64,000 nucleotides of DNA from Mycolicibacterium sp. J2 (lineage in GTDB: Bacteria; Actinomycetota; Actinomycetes; Mycobacteriales; Mycobacteriaceae), in the NCBI RefSeq assembly GCF_026240945.1, contig NZ_JAPFPY010000001.1, forward strand, positions 372,001 through 436,000, given 5' to 3'. The position numbers and the translations under genes are program-made. The first letter of the stretch is position 1; every line of letters begins with the position of its first letter. The notes beneath the pieces are model-generated. The model saw only the letters and a program-made list of their open reading frames with translations. It searched no databases and was not told the origin of the DNA. Positions 37,301-46,350 of this stretch are shown one piece after another.

Positions 37301-38325
37301 GTACCGCAGTGGATCAGGGTCACACCGGCGGCTCCGGCCCGGTCGAGGATTTCGTCGGCGTCGATCTCCGGGTCGTCGAGCACGATCAGCAGGTGCTTGC
37401 CCGCGGCCGCGCCGGTGAAGGGGCCGCGGTCGGTGAGCACCGGTTCCAGCAGCGCGCGCAGGTCATCGGCGCCGCTCGCCAGATAGCGCGCTGGTCCGAC
37501 ACCGTCAGCGGTGCCCGGGATATCGGTGTGGGGCAGCCATTTCAACCAGGACCAGTCCGGCTGCTCCAAGTCGGGGCTGGCCAGGGCCACGCCGAGCACG
37601 GCAGGGTCATGCCAGGTGACCGCCTGCGCCAGCCAGGCCCGCACCGCGGCCCGGACCTCGTCACGATCACCGAGCACGGTGATCCGGGAGACCTTGGCCA
37701 CCTCGATCCCCGCAGGCACCGACCGCACAATCCGGTGCACATCGAGCAGACCGCGCAGCGTGGTGTGGGAGACCGGTTCCAGGTCGACCTCGTCGACGGC
37801 GTCTTTGACACGCAGCGCGGCCGACAACGGCGCGTCGTGCAGACCGGCCCGCAGCACCAGGAAGTCGGCGTCATGCGGGTCGCGCTCCCACTGCCTGCGG
37901 GTACCCGGGATCGCCGCCAGCAGATCCGGATTCGGGTGTGACCATTCCAGTGCCGCACGCTGATCCCCGGCCTGCGCCCGCACGTTGTCCCGCACCACCG
38001 ACAGGTAGCGCAGGTAGTCGGCGCGTTCGGCGTCGACCTCTTCGGTGCGCAGTTTGTTGTCCGAGCCCCGGTACAGCGCGGTGGCTGCCAGCAGCAGCAC
38101 GAAGGGGAAGAACAGTGTCGTCGGGGAGATCAGCCGCATGCCGGTGGCGACCAGCGCCACGATCATGCCGACGATGAGGATGACGATCAGGTAGGGCAGC
38201 ACCCGGCGCAGAAGCGAAGGCGGCACCAGCCGCGGCAGTGTGGGCGGCGCCTCGATGGTGATGGCGCCCTTCCGGACCTCCGGTGCGGGCAGGCGCCGCC
38301 GAGCCTCGAAAATCAACCGGCTCAT
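34384..38325 (-). CDS. eccC3: ESX-3 secretion ATPase EccC3
   Basis: 1313 residues, the FtsK/SpoIIIE-like motor of ESX-3. Two transmembrane helices near residues 40-80, a DUF domain, then three ATPase domains with Walker A motifs GMTGSGKSQ (about 477), GGPKSGKSG (about 821) and GDTRSGKTT (about 1092). The first domain has the Walker B FVVADEF. It recognises EsxG/EsxH and PE-PPE signals and powers export. Start ATG at 38325 shares a base with the eccB3 stop; a longer upstream reading in this frame is out-of-frame eccB3. Confidence 0.96.
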   Translation of the reverse strand: MSRLIFEARRRLPAPEVRKGAITIEAPPTLPRLVPPSLLRRVLPYLIVILIVGMIVALVATGMRLISPTTLFFPFVLLLAATALYRGSDNKLRTEEVDAERADYLRYLSVVRDNVRAQAGDQRAALEWSHPNPDLLAAIPGTRRQWERDPHDADFLVLRAGLHDAPLSAALRVKDAVDEVDLEPVSHTTLRGLLDVHRIVRSVPAGIEVAKVSRITVLGDRDEVRAAVRAWLAQAVTWHDPAVLGVALASPDLEQPDWSWLKWLPHTDIPGTADGVGPARYLASGADDLRALLEPVLTDRGPFTGAAAGKHLLIVLDDPEIDADEILDRAGAAGVTLIHCGTKEPHREQYADPERPILRVGEGRIARWQSGGWQPYIDAADTLSAAAATHLARRLARWDSNPDRTRTAASGASTFTTLFGIPDASALDVASLWAPRSRDEELRVPIGVTATGEPLIFDLKDEAEGGMGPHGLMIGMTGSGKSQTLMSILLSLLTTHPADRLIVIYADFKGEAGADIFRHFPQVVAVISNMAEKRSLADRFADTLRGEVARREQLLRDAGRAVQGSAFNSVAEYEAAIAAGHDLAPIPTLFVVADEFTLMLAEHPEYADLFDYVARKGRSFRIHILFASQTLDVGRIKDIDKNTSYRIGLKVASPSISRQIIGVEDAFHIEAGREHKGEGFLVPAPGATPIKFRSTYVDGIYDPPRTARSVVVQSLPEPQLFTAARVEPAVETVILSSEPDEAPIPRKLITTIGEQLAAYGPKAPQLWLPPLEESIPLADLLAHVEGHRFRWPLGEIDKPFEMRRDTLVFAADTAAGNVVVHGGPKSGKSGALQTFMLSAAALHAPGEVSFYVLDYGGGQLAPMADLAHVGAVASPLEPERIRRTFAELEQLLLARQERGSAAGAGGYADGYGEVFLLIDNLYAFSRDNVDTFNTRNPLLSRVTELVNTGLAYGIHVVITTPNWLEVPLAMRDGLGLRLELKLNDSHDSNVRVVGALRRPAEAVPADQPGRGLTMAAEHFLFAEPDLRLIPAINAKYPDQHAPELRLLPTQLSPDVLGPLYVGAEQVVIGQREQDLRPVAIDFARNPLMMVFGDTRSGKTTLLRHLIRTIRVNSTEDDIAFTVVDRRLHLVDEPLFPDNEYTANIDRVTPAMLGLSALLDKRRPPAGLSPQELRNWTYTGHTHYLIIDDVDQIPDGPAVSGPYVGQRPWTSLLGLLSQAGDLGLRVIVTARASGSAHAVMTAPLLRRLNDLQANILMLSGSAADGGKLRGHRFHRLPPGRAVLLSDSADATHVQLVNPFAAEHVSSGTNGKEYS

Positions 38326-39899
38326 CAGTTTTCTCCCTCGCGCGCGGTGTTGACCACGCCAGGTTTGGGGTCGGCGGGCAAGGCATCGTGGGCCACCAGC
38401 GCGTCGGCGCGCGACAGCGTCGGCCCGGCCGCGAACTGGGTGAGCACCGACCACGGGATGGGCACCGGCGGCTGGGTAAGGCCCAGCGCTTCGACCGCTT
38501 TGGAGTCAGCGACGGTATCGATGCCATACCGCACCCCGGTATCGCTCACCCAGAACACCGAGCCAGCTTGTGGTGCACCGGGTTCTGCGCCCACTGACTG
38601 GACGAAGTATCCGCGGCCCGCGGGCAGGGCGACACGATCGGCGGTTCCGCCGGAGCCGGCAGCCACCAGGTCGACGGTGTGCAGCCCGTCCGGGACCGGC
38701 AGCGCGGCGCCGACCAGCAGGGTCAGCGAACTTTCGGTGGCGCCGGCCGGCTTGGACCAGTGCGCGCAGGTCACGGGGTCCGCCGTGGCATCCACCGGGG
38801 TGATCTCATCGGGCGGGTAGGCAGCGGTGTCGATTCCCGAAGCCACCGGGAGCCGCGCCACGTCGTCGGCGCCGAGCCGCGGCGGCTGTTGCAGGCCGTA
38901 GGAATCGGTGTTGCGCAGGATGGCCGCCAACACCGGTGGGATCTGTTGCAGGCCTTCGGCCTCGACGGCGTAATAGCGGATGGTGTTGTCCGCCTGGTAG
39001 GCCGCCACCACGGCACCGACCGGAGCCGGCACCGGCAACGCGTAGCGCGGCGCAGTGCCTGCGCCGGGCAGCGCGGGAGCCACCAGGGGCGCCGACTCGG
39101 GGATGGCGTTGAACAGGCCCGGGGCGATGACCCGCGGAGCAGGGATCTGGGCGCCGAGACCCAGCGCGTCGGTGATGGCCCGGTTCCCCAGGTCGATGGG
39201 GCTGCGCTTACCGTTCCACAACAGCCACGTCCCGGCGTGCACGCCGCCGACGTTCTGCACCAGTACGACGTGGTCGGACGGCAACGACGCGGCGCGCTCG
39301 CCGGACTGGTCCGGCGTTCCGGCCAGCACGGAGACCCCCGCCGGAGCACCGGTAGTCGAGGTGGTGGTATCACACACCGTCCAGTCCGCTGCCCGAGAGG
39401 TGTTCTGCACCATACGTTCCGGAGCGCCGGGGATCCCGATCAGGTTGCCGCGGGCGAACCGGTCGATCTCGCTGCTCTTGACCAGAGTCGGGTTGTCGGG
39501 CCGGCCGGCGATCAGCCGGGCCGAGGTGAGGTTGAGGGCGGGATGCACCACATCGCCGATGCGCACGTACAGCGCGGACGTGTCCCGGTCGGCCAGGATG
39601 GTCGACGTGCCGGCGTCCCCGGCGGGCCGGATCAGCGAGAAAACGAAGCAACCGGCCAGCCCGGTGGCCAGCACCAGGGCGCCGACGAGTACCGCGCGGC
39701 TCTGGCTGCGTAGCGGATCCACCAGCATCCGGGTGTCGTGCAAGGCGACCCCGGAGGCGATGCGGCGCATCATGAATCGCCAGCCCGACACCTGATGCCG
39801 GGTGACGAAGCCGCGCCGGTGGCGGATCTGGTCCGGGTTGTCGTTCACCGGTGTGCGCGAGACGAATTCGCGGCGGTCGTCGTTGTCCAGTGCGCTCAT
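38325..39899 (-). CDS. eccB3: ESX-3 membrane component EccB3
   Basis: 524 residues. Short cytosolic N-terminus including [25 protein letters not shown], one transmembrane helix at about 69-90, and a large periplasmic domain with the conserved cysteine pair (DWTVCDT and VTCAHW). EccB forms the periplasmic part of the secretion complex. ATGA overlap with eccA3 upstream. Confidence 0.95.
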   Translation of the reverse strand: MSALDNDDRREFVSRTPVNDNPDQIRHRRGFVTRHQVSGWRFMMRRIASGVALHDTRMLVDPLRSQSRAVLVGALVLATGLAGCFVFSLIRPAGDAGTSTILADRDTSALYVRIGDVVHPALNLTSARLIAGRPDNPTLVKSSEIDRFARGNLIGIPGAPERMVQNTSRAADWTVCDTTTSTTGAPAGVSVLAGTPDQSGERAASLPSDHVVLVQNVGGVHAGTWLLWNGKRSPIDLGNRAITDALGLGAQIPAPRVIAPGLFNAIPESAPLVAPALPGAGTAPRYALPVPAPVGAVVAAYQADNTIRYYAVEAEGLQQIPPVLAAILRNTDSYGLQQPPRLGADDVARLPVASGIDTAAYPPDEITPVDATADPVTCAHWSKPAGATESSLTLLVGAALPVPDGLHTVDLVAAGSGGTADRVALPAGRGYFVQSVGAEPGAPQAGSVFWVSDTGVRYGIDTVADSKAVEALGLTQPPVPIPWSVLTQFAAGPTLSRADALVAHDALPADPKPGVVNTAREGEN

Positions 39900-41737
39900 T
39901 CGGGCACCGTCAGGCCGAGACCGCGCAGCAGCGGGCCGGCCGAGCGACTCACGTCGTCGGCAGTGATGGTCATCAGTTCGTCATCGGTGAAGTCGTCGGA
40001 ATGCGAGTGGTCCAATCGGTACTCACGTTCCTCTTCGGAACGTTCGACAAGGTTTCGGACGAAACGGCCGTTACCGGCGATGTCGAGGCTGCGTCGCGCA
40101 ACGCCATCGGCATCCGGGGTGGATCCCTGCGCCAGCTGCGCGAACAACTTCTCCATTTCGTCGTGTGCCGCCACCTCGAAGACGCTGTCTCGCTTCTCCG
40201 CCATTCGCATCGCCATCTCGACCAGTTCCGCTGCGCTGTAGGACGGGAAGTCGATGCTGCGGGTGAAGCGCGAACGTAGGCCCTCGTTGGTGTCCAGGAA
40301 GCGGTCCAGGTCGGCGCGGTATCCGGCCACTATGACGACCAACCGGTCGCGGTCGTTCTCCATCCGGGCCAGCAGGGTATCGATGGCCACCAGACCGAAG
40401 TCGTTCTTGGCGCCGGTGGACACCAGAGCGTAGGCCTCGTCGAGGAAGAGCACGCCGTCCAACGCACTGTCGATGATCGCGTTGGTCTTGGCTTCGGTTT
40501 CGCCGATGTGCTGACCGATGAGGTCGGCGCGGTGCACCTCACGCACCGTTTCCTTCTTCAACAGTCCCAGGCCGCAATAGATCTTGGCGACGACGCGGGC
40601 GATGGTGGTCTTGCCGGTACCGGGCGGCCCGGCGAACACCAGGTGGTTGGTGCGCTGGGCGACGGCCAACCCCCGCTCCTGTCGCCGGATCGACATTGCC
40701 ACCGAACTCTTCAGCCGGGCCACCTGATATTTGACCTCGTCGAGGCCGATGAACTCGGCCAGTTCGGCCTCGGCCTCGGTGAGCAGGTGCGCCTTGCGCT
40801 CCTTGGCCCCCGGATCGACGAAGTCGCCTTCGCCAGGCTCGGTGTCCGGATCCCACGGATTGGTGCGCGCGTCGATCCGCGCCGCGGTGGTGGTGTCCAG
40901 CCCGAACGACGAATCCTGCAGGGCCTCTTCGATTCCAGCATGCTCGGGATTGGCGGCGTACAGCGCGGCCAGCACGTCGGCCGCCTCGTCGGTCTCGCCC
41001 TGGGCGCGCAGCGAGAGCGCCTTGGCCAGCCCGCCGTCCACCGCGGCCACCGCAACCGGTCCTTCCGGGTTCTCCAGGTGCGAGATCGCCGGGGCGAACA
41101 TTGCGAGATTGGCCAGTGCGATACCGAGGGTTATCCGGGCGGCGTGCGCGTAGCGCTCATCGAGGTCGGGGGCGTTGACGACGGGAGTGAGCAGGCGCAC
41201 CACGTCGGCCCACCGCCGGGTGCGGTGGAAGATCGCGACCCGGACCCAGCGCGCTTGTAGCCAGCGGGGCCGGCGCTCGACCAGCTCGGCCACCAGGCCG
41301 TCCGCGGTGGCGAAGTCACCGGAATCGGCCAGGGTGGCGGCGTAGGCGAGCTGGATATCGTCGCGGTCGGTCGCCCGGAACTGCAGATACAGCCCGGTGT
41401 CGTAGGTGAAGCCGAGCGCACCTGGGTGCAGGTCGATATCGCGCTGCAGGACGCCCAGCGTCGCGGCCGTGCGCCAGATGGTTTCGATGACCCGGCCGGC
41501 CTGCTCGCCGGTTCCCGCTCCCGCGGCGGCCAGGCCCACCCACCCGTCACAGTGCTCCCGGGCGATGCGCGTCAGCTCGGTGAAGCCCGACCGGGCGGCG
41601 GCCAGGTCAGCGGGACGCTGCCGATCGTGCACCGACAGTCCCAGGGCGCGACAACACGTCGCGAACCTGCTTGCGACGTCACGGTCGACGCGCGCTCCTC
41701 CTACGCTCGGCGTGAGCGTGCCAGTGACCGTATCCAT
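39896..41737 (-). CDS. eccA3: ESX-3 AAA+ ATPase EccA3
   Basis: 613 residues, first gene of the ESX-3 operon. The N-terminal half is TPR-like. The C-terminal half is a CbbX-type AAA+ ATPase with FAGPPGTGKTT (Walker A), GVLFLDEAYAL (Walker B) and RFTRSIDFPSY (sensor/arginine finger region). Cytosolic; thought to help release EspG from PE-PPE substrates. No convincing RBS precedes the ATG at 41737, and no alternative in-frame start is better. Two IdeR-like boxes lie 37-85 bases upstream. Confidence 0.95.
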   Translation of the reverse strand: MDTVTGTLTPSVGGARVDRDVASRFATCCRALGLSVHDRQRPADLAAARSGFTELTRIAREHCDGWVGLAAAGAGTGEQAGRVIETIWRTAATLGVLQRDIDLHPGALGFTYDTGLYLQFRATDRDDIQLAYAATLADSGDFATADGLVAELVERRPRWLQARWVRVAIFHRTRRWADVVRLLTPVVNAPDLDERYAHAARITLGIALANLAMFAPAISHLENPEGPVAVAAVDGGLAKALSLRAQGETDEAADVLAALYAANPEHAGIEEALQDSSFGLDTTTAARIDARTNPWDPDTEPGEGDFVDPGAKERKAHLLTEAEAELAEFIGLDEVKYQVARLKSSVAMSIRRQERGLAVAQRTNHLVFAGPPGTGKTTIARVVAKIYCGLGLLKKETVREVHRADLIGQHIGETEAKTNAIIDSALDGVLFLDEAYALVSTGAKNDFGLVAIDTLLARMENDRDRLVVIVAGYRADLDRFLDTNEGLRSRFTRSIDFPSYSAAELVEMAMRMAEKRDSVFEVAAHDEMEKLFAQLAQGSTPDADGVARRSLDIAGNGRFVRNLVERSEEEREYRLDHSHSDDFTDDELMTITADDVSRSAGPLLRGLGLTVPE

Positions 41738-41773
41738 ATGCCATCGCGGGGCACAACGCCGCCCGCCGTCTCC

Positions 41774-41792
41774 TTAAGTTTGCCTATGCTAA
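41774..41792. promoter_or_regulatory. IdeR (iron) box 1 upstream of eccA3
   Basis: TTAAGTTTGCCTATGCTAA matches the 19-base IdeR consensus TTAGGTTAGSCTAACCTAA at 15 positions. IdeR bound to Fe(II) represses ESX-3 operons in mycobacteria. On the minus strand it is 37 bases before the eccA3 start codon. Confidence 0.75.
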
Positions 41793-41803
41793 CTCCGGTG
41801 AAG

Positions 41804-41822
41804 TTAGCATTGCATAAGCTAA
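41804..41822. promoter_or_regulatory. IdeR (iron) box 2 upstream of eccA3
   Basis: TTAGCATTGCATAAGCTAA matches the IdeR consensus at about 14 of 19 positions, with perfect TTAGC/GCTAA outer arms. Its centre is exactly 30 bases from that of box 1, about three helical turns, favouring cooperative binding on one DNA face. A MntR-type (DtxR-family) site is the alternative. Confidence 0.65.
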
Positions 41823-41931
41823 CTGTCGAGACGTCCGGTACCGCGCGACCTTGTGATTTGCGCGATTCGGCCGGTTCCCACGAGGTTCCGGCGCGCGCGC
41901 CATAAGTTGGCTGGGACTGGCTAAAGCCCGG

Positions 41932-42810
41932 CTAAATCAGAGGGCGGCCGGTCCGGATCCGCCAATCGAGGTCCTTGAGCAGAACGTTGAACGGGAACTG
42001 CCGCACGACTGAGGGCATGGCGTTGTTGACCATCCGCAGCACCCTCATCAACCGGTCGAAGCGGCGCTGACGCCGGGCATCCCACGGCAACCGCATTTCG
42101 TCGCGGAATCGCTGCGGCAGGAATCCGGTGGTGATCAACCCGGCCCACTCCTCGGCGTGCCGCTGCAGCGGGCCGGGCAGTTGTAAGCCGCGCAACCGCG
42201 CCACCGCGATGGGGTAAAGGTACTCACGCACCGCGTCGTCGATATGCACCTGATCCAGTGATTCGGCCCAGTACTTGTCGAAGGCAGCGCGATCGGCAGG
42301 CCACATCTCCGGTGACACCTGCAGGGTGGTGCCCAATGTCATGCCGTCGCGATAGTGCTGGTCGGCCGTGTCGTCGTCCATCTCCCCGACGAACAGTCGG
42401 TACACGTCGACCGCGCCCTTGTACAAGCACGCCGCCACCCACAGCTGCAGATCCTTGTCGAAGGCGTTGTACTGCACGGGGCTGTCCGGGGTGGAATGGA
42501 CCTGCGCGTGCGCCCGGTTGACCGCACGCCGAAAGGCCGCCTTCTGCGCTTCGCTGCCCCGGCCGGCGACCGCCAGATAGGTGAAAGTGGTTCTGGCCCG
42601 CTTGATGGGGTGCAGGTCCACCCGACCGCTGTCGACCCTGCTCTCCATCACGCCGTAGCCGACGCCGGGGCGGCCCAACTGCATGATCACGTTCGCCGGG
42701 CCGGCCAACAACGCCACTCCCATCAGCCCGTCGTCGAAGCTGGCGCCCCAGCGCAGCCGGCGCGACGCGCGACGCGCAGCCTCGTTGACCGGGCGTTCGG
42801 CAATGGTCAT
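41932..42810 (-). CDS. DUF2236 (MpaB-type oxygenase-like) protein
   Basis: 292 residues from ATG at 42810. DUF2236 family: an early SFDDGLMGVALLAGPANVIMQLGRPGVG segment, RTTFTYLAVAGRGSEAQKAAFRRAVNRAHAQVH and the C-terminal MRLPWDARRQRRFDRL. Some members are haem-dependent oxygenases (latex-clearing or mycophenolate-type), with conserved His and Arg in the RAVNRAHAQVH region. Substrate unknown. The gap to eccA3 (41738-41931) holds the ESX-3 promoter. Confidence 0.82.
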   Translation of the reverse strand: MTIAERPVNEAARRASRRLRWGASFDDGLMGVALLAGPANVIMQLGRPGVGYGVMESRVDSGRVDLHPIKRARTTFTYLAVAGRGSEAQKAAFRRAVNRAHAQVHSTPDSPVQYNAFDKDLQLWVAACLYKGAVDVYRLFVGEMDDDTADQHYRDGMTLGTTLQVSPEMWPADRAAFDKYWAESLDQVHIDDAVREYLYPIAVARLRGLQLPGPLQRHAEEWAGLITTGFLPQRFRDEMRLPWDARRQRRFDRLMRVLRMVNNAMPSVVRQFPFNVLLKDLDWRIRTGRPLI

Positions 42811-42890
42811 GGACACCCCTACCCAAATGTGCGAACGGTTGTTTCCAGATAGTGCCGCTCGACTTGGACAGGTGTCAAGAGGGTGCGATG

Positions 42891-43460
42891 TCAGACCTTG
42901 ACCCGGCGATCGGCCGCGGTACGCGGTGCCACCTTGGGCTCGTCCGGATCGAACTGCTTGACCCAGCAGGCGAACTCCAGCGTGATGCCGTCCGGGTCCT
43001 GGAAGTAGAAAGACCGCACGTACACCCCCGGATGCAGGGTTGGCGAGGCCTGCCACTGGCTCTCGTCGTGGTTGAGTACGGGCCCGACCCGAACGCCCTT
43101 GCTCTTGAGCTTCTCCCGGTACTCGTCGAACTTCTCCGGCGGTACGTGGAACGCCAGGTGGTTCATCGTCGAGACCGCGCTGGTGATCTCGCCCAGGCCC
43201 GGAAGCGCTATCGGCGCCGAGATCCCCGGGACACCGTCGGGTGCGTCGGCGAACCAGAAGAAGGCGACGCAGTCGCCGTTGCCCGCGTCGAAGAAGAAAT
43301 GCTGTCCCATACCGCCGGGCAGGTCGATCGCCTTGATCAGCGGCATACCGAGGGTGCCGGAGTAGAAGTCGACGGTGCGTTGCATGTCCGAACACACCAA
43401 CGCGACATGGTTGATACCGCCGAGCTGGAATTCGGGATTCGGATTGTCCGGCTTGATCAC
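42891..43460 (-). CDS. VOC-family (glyoxalase/dioxygenase-like) protein
   Basis: 189 residues from GTG at 43460 with GGGAG upstream. A vicinal-oxygen-chelate fold of two beta-alpha-beta-beta-beta modules; candidate metal ligands are His18 (NHVALVC), the His in MNHLAFHV and the Glu in GITLEFACW. VOC proteins include extradiol dioxygenases, glyoxalases and epimerases; I cannot choose. Divergent from a TetR regulator across a perfect 13-bp palindrome, so it is probably under that regulator's control. Confidence 0.82.
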   Translation of the reverse strand: MIKPDNPNPEFQLGGINHVALVCSDMQRTVDFYSGTLGMPLIKAIDLPGGMGQHFFFDAGNGDCVAFFWFADAPDGVPGISAPIALPGLGEITSAVSTMNHLAFHVPPEKFDEYREKLKSKGVRVGPVLNHDESQWQASPTLHPGVYVRSFYFQDPDGITLEFACWVKQFDPDEPKVAPRTAADRRVKV

Positions 43461-43487
43461 GACGATCTCCCACCTCTAGCGCAGATC

Positions 43488-43519
43488 CGAAACTGAATCT
43501 AACATCAGATTCAGTTTCG
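43488..43519. promoter_or_regulatory. Perfect inverted-repeat operator between VOC and TetR genes
   Basis: CGAAACTGAATCT (43488-43500) and AGATTCAGTTTCG (43507-43519) are exact reverse complements around a 6-base spacer. Placed 28 bases before the VOC start and 31 before the TetR start, it is the likely binding site of the TetR protein and can control both directions. Confidence 0.75.
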
Positions 43520-43550
43520 ATCAATGCCCTACCGGAGGAGAGGCAACTCG

Positions 43551-44174
43551 GTGACCGCACGCGTGCAACTGCCGACCGTGCGCGGACGCCAGACTCAGGC
43601 CGCGATCGACATCGCGGCGCGGAATGTGGTGGCTCGCAAGGGGATACTGGCCGCAACCATCGCCGACATCGCGGCCGAGGCCGGCCGTTCCACCGCGTCG
43701 TTCTACAACTATTACGACTCCAAAGAAGCCATGGTGCGGCAGTGGGCACTGCGGTTTCGCGACGAGGCTCGGGACCGCGCACGTGCAGCCGCCGAACCGG
43801 GGCTGAGCAATGCCGAGCGGGCGCGCGCCGCAGCCGCCGCGCACTGGCACACCTATCGGCATCGGCTCGCCGAGATCATCAGCGTCTCACAGCTGGCCAT
43901 GATCAACGACGACTTCGCGCAGTACTGGCGCGATATCTGCGCGCTGCCGATCGGCCTCATCACCACCATGGTCAAAGATGCTCAGCGCCAAGGATTCTGC
44001 CCGGACGACGACCCTCGGCTGGTGGCGGTGGCCCTGGTGTCGATGCTCAACCAGTTCTGTTACACCCAGCTCAGCGGCGACGGCGCGGCCACGGTCGACG
44101 ACGAAGCGTGCATCGCCACACTGGCCAACATCTTCTATCGGACGATCTACCACGAGGGGACCGCCGCACCATGA
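43551..44174 (+). CDS. TetR-family transcriptional regulator
   Basis: 207 residues from GTG at 43551, chosen because GGAGGAG ends 10 bases before it; an ATG at 43524 would precede that RBS. Helix-turn-helix TIADIAAEAGRSTASFYNYYDSKEAMV, with a C-terminal ligand domain typical of the family. Overlaps the downstream alpha/beta hydrolase by ATGA. Likely represses the hydrolase-dehydrogenase unit and the divergent VOC gene through the palindrome at 43488-43519. Confidence 0.88.
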   Translation: MTARVQLPTVRGRQTQAAIDIAARNVVARKGILAATIADIAAEAGRSTASFYNYYDSKEAMVRQWALRFRDEARDRARAAAEPGLSNAERARAAAAAHWHTYRHRLAEIISVSQLAMINDDFAQYWRDICALPIGLITTMVKDAQRQGFCPDDDPRLVAVALVSMLNQFCYTQLSGDGAATVDDEACIATLANIFYRTIYHEGTAAP

Positions 44175-45304
44175 GCAGGAGCGCAGCCGCCGGTGTATCC
44201 CGTGAGTTCGTCGGACTGGACTCACCGACCGCCCTGCGCGCCGGCGCCGGCGGCCACCCGTGTCAGGGGCTCTACTACCGCGGTGTCGGCCGAAAGCCCA
44301 AGATCGCCATGGTCGCCACGCATTATCAGATCGATTTCTCCGAGCACTATCTCGCCGACTACATGGCCACCCGGGGCATCGGTTTCCTGGGCTGGAACAC
44401 GCGATTCCGCGGCTTCGAGAGCAGCTTCCTGCTCGACCACGCACTCGTCGACATCGGCGTGGGCGTGCGCTGGCTGCGGGAGGTGCAGAACATCGAAACC
44501 GTGGTGCTGCTAGGCAATTCCGGTGGCGGATCGCTGATGGCGGCCTATCAGGCGCAGGCGCTGCACAACCACGTCGGGCCGGCGCTGGAGGGCATGCGCC
44601 CGGCAGCCGGTATGTCCGACCTGCCGCCGGCCGACGGGTACATCGCCAGCGCCGCACATCCCGGCCGACCCGACGTCCTGACAGCCTGGATGGATGCCGC
44701 GGTGATCGACGAGAACGACCCGGTGGCAACCGATCTCACGCTGGACCTGTTTCACAAGCAGAACGGTCCACCGTACTCCGAGGACTTCGTGACCCGATAC
44801 CGCGCGGCACAGGTCGCACGCAACGAGTCCATCACCGATTGGGCCGAGGCCGAGCTCAAGCGCGTGCGCGCGGCCGGCTTCAGCGACCGGCCGTTCTCGG
44901 TCTCGCGTACGTGGGCCGACCCACGGATGGTGGACCCCACGTTGGAACCGACCAGACGCCAAGCGAACCTGTGCTATGCAGGAGTTCCCATGCATGCCAA
45001 CCGATCCGCTCGGGGTATCGCGGCGGCCTGCACGCTACGCAACTGGCTCGGCATGTGGAGCCTGCGCCACGCCCAGACCAGGGCCGAGCCGCATTTGGCA
45101 CTCATCGACTGCCCGGCCCTGGTGATCAACGCAGACCAGGACACCGGGGTGTATCCGTCGGACGCACAACGCATCTACGACGCCCTCGCGGCACAGGACA
45201 AGACGCTGCGCTCGATCGACACGGATCACTACTTCACCACCCCGGGCGCCCGGAGCGAACAGGCCGATACGATCGCCAAATGGATCGCGAAGCGGTGGCG
45301 CTAG
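44171..45304 (+). CDS. Alpha/beta hydrolase
   Basis: 377 residues, no signal peptide. Nucleophile elbow VVLLGNSGGGSLM; the Asp and His are probably in LVINADQDTGVYPSD and STDHYFTTPG-like ending (SIDTDHYFTTPGARS). A large insertion between the elbow and the last third forms a lid. ATGA overlap with the TetR gene and 25-base overlap with the dehydrogenase, so the three are coupled. Possibly hydrolyses a C-C or ester bond in a degradation route. Confidence 0.82.
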   Translation: MSRSAAAGVSREFVGLDSPTALRAGAGGHPCQGLYYRGVGRKPKIAMVATHYQIDFSEHYLADYMATRGIGFLGWNTRFRGFESSFLLDHALVDIGVGVRWLREVQNIETVVLLGNSGGGSLMAAYQAQALHNHVGPALEGMRPAAGMSDLPPADGYIASAAHPGRPDVLTAWMDAAVIDENDPVATDLTLDLFHKQNGPPYSEDFVTRYRAAQVARNESITDWAEAELKRVRAAGFSDRPFSVSRTWADPRMVDPTLEPTRRQANLCYAGVPMHANRSARGIAAACTLRNWLGMWSLRHAQTRAEPHLALIDCPALVINADQDTGVYPSDAQRIYDALAAQDKTLRSIDTDHYFTTPGARSEQADTIAKWIAKRWR

Positions 45305-46278
45305 CCGATGACCCCTCGCGTGAGCACCCGCCGGTGCGAGTTCTCGCGCATTTCACTCCAGGACCCAAGGTGTTGGATTTCGTTGTGCCGGAGTCTGATT
45401 GGCTGGACATCAGGTGGTGCGCCGAGGATGACGACGCGATGTTCTACCGCGAACTGCCCGACGCCGAGGTGATCTGGCATGTCCTGCGCCCCCTCGCAGG
45501 ACAGGATCTGCAGCAGGGCAGGCGCCTCAAGCTGGTCCACAAACTCGGCGCCGGGGTGAACACCATCGACGTGGACACCGCCACCGCACTGGGTATCGCG
45601 GTTGCCAACATGCCCGGTGCCAATGCGCCATCGGTGGCCGAGGGCACCCTGCTACTGATGCTGGCGGCGCTGCGCAGGCTACCGGCATTGGACCGAGCCA
45701 CCCGGGCCGGACGCGGATGGCCGTCCGATCCCAGCCTCGGTGAAACCGTCCGCGATATCGGCGGCTGCACGGTCGGGCTGATCGGCTACGGGAACATCGC
45801 CAAACAGGTCGAGAGCATCGTCACGGCCATGGGCGCCGACGTGGTCCACACCAGCACGCGCGACGACGGCTCCCCCGGCTGGCGCACCCTGACCGAGCTG
45901 CTGGCCGCCAGCGATATCGTCTCGCTGCACCTCCCGCTCAACGATCAGACTCGCCACCTGCTCGGTGCCGGCGAGATCGCCGCGATGAAACCCGGCGCGG
46001 TCCTGGTCAACACGTCGCGCGGCCCGATCCTCGACGAGGAGGCCCTGATCGACGCGCTGCGCAGCGGTCACCTGAGCGCGGCGGGGCTGGACGTCTTCGC
46101 CGAGGAACCGGTGCCGGCCGAGTCCGCCCTGCTGACCCTCGACAACGTCGTGGTTACGCCGCATGTCACGTGGTACACCGTCGACACCATGCGTCGCTAC
46201 CTGGAGATGGCGGTCGACAACTGCCGGCGGCTGCGCGACGCGGCACCGCTGGTGCACCTGGTAAACGAAGTCAGATAA
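45280..46278 (+). CDS. D-2-hydroxyacid dehydrogenase (NAD-dependent)
   Basis: 332 residues if ATG at 45280 is used; GTG at 45295 or 45333 are alternatives and the true start is uncertain. Rossmann motif VGLIGYGNIAKQ, catalytic Arg in NTSRGPILDEEAL, Glu in FAEEPVP and His in VVTPHVTWYT. Members interconvert 2-oxo and D-2-hydroxy acids; a phosphoglycerate dehydrogenase role is unlikely because no ACT domain follows. Third gene of the TetR-hydrolase unit. Confidence 0.86.
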   Translation: MDREAVALADDPSREHPPVRVLAHFTPGPKVLDFVVPESDWLDIRWCAEDDDAMFYRELPDAEVIWHVLRPLAGQDLQQGRRLKLVHKLGAGVNTIDVDTATALGIAVANMPGANAPSVAEGTLLLMLAALRRLPALDRATRAGRGWPSDPSLGETVRDIGGCTVGLIGYGNIAKQVESIVTAMGADVVHTSTRDDGSPGWRTLTELLAASDIVSLHLPLNDQTRHLLGAGEIAAMKPGAVLVNTSRGPILDEEALIDALRSGHLSAAGLDVFAEEPVPAESALLTLDNVVVTPHVTWYTVDTMRRYLEMAVDNCRRLRDAAPLVHLVNEVR

Positions 46279-46350
46279 CCCCCGGGAGTGGCGCCCGTCA
46301 CGACGGGGTAACCTCGTTCCCAACCCACCGGTTATTAGGGAAGGGCGCAT

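Noticed and set aside
35722..37941. 739-codon open frame on the + strand inside eccC3
   Set aside because: It is antisense to an unmistakable EccC3 with three Walker motifs, has no domain sense of its own (Arg/Gly/His-rich) and arises from high third-position GC.
41738..41931. Zur-type (zinc) box at the ESX-3 promoter
   Set aside because: No sequence close to the mycobacterial Zur consensus was seen; only IdeR/DtxR-type sites.
44260..45279. N-terminal extension of the D-2-hydroxyacid dehydrogenase frame, making a 672-residue protein
   Set aside because: The extension is out-of-frame alpha/beta hydrolase sequence with Arg/Gly-rich nonsense; family length is met from 45280.
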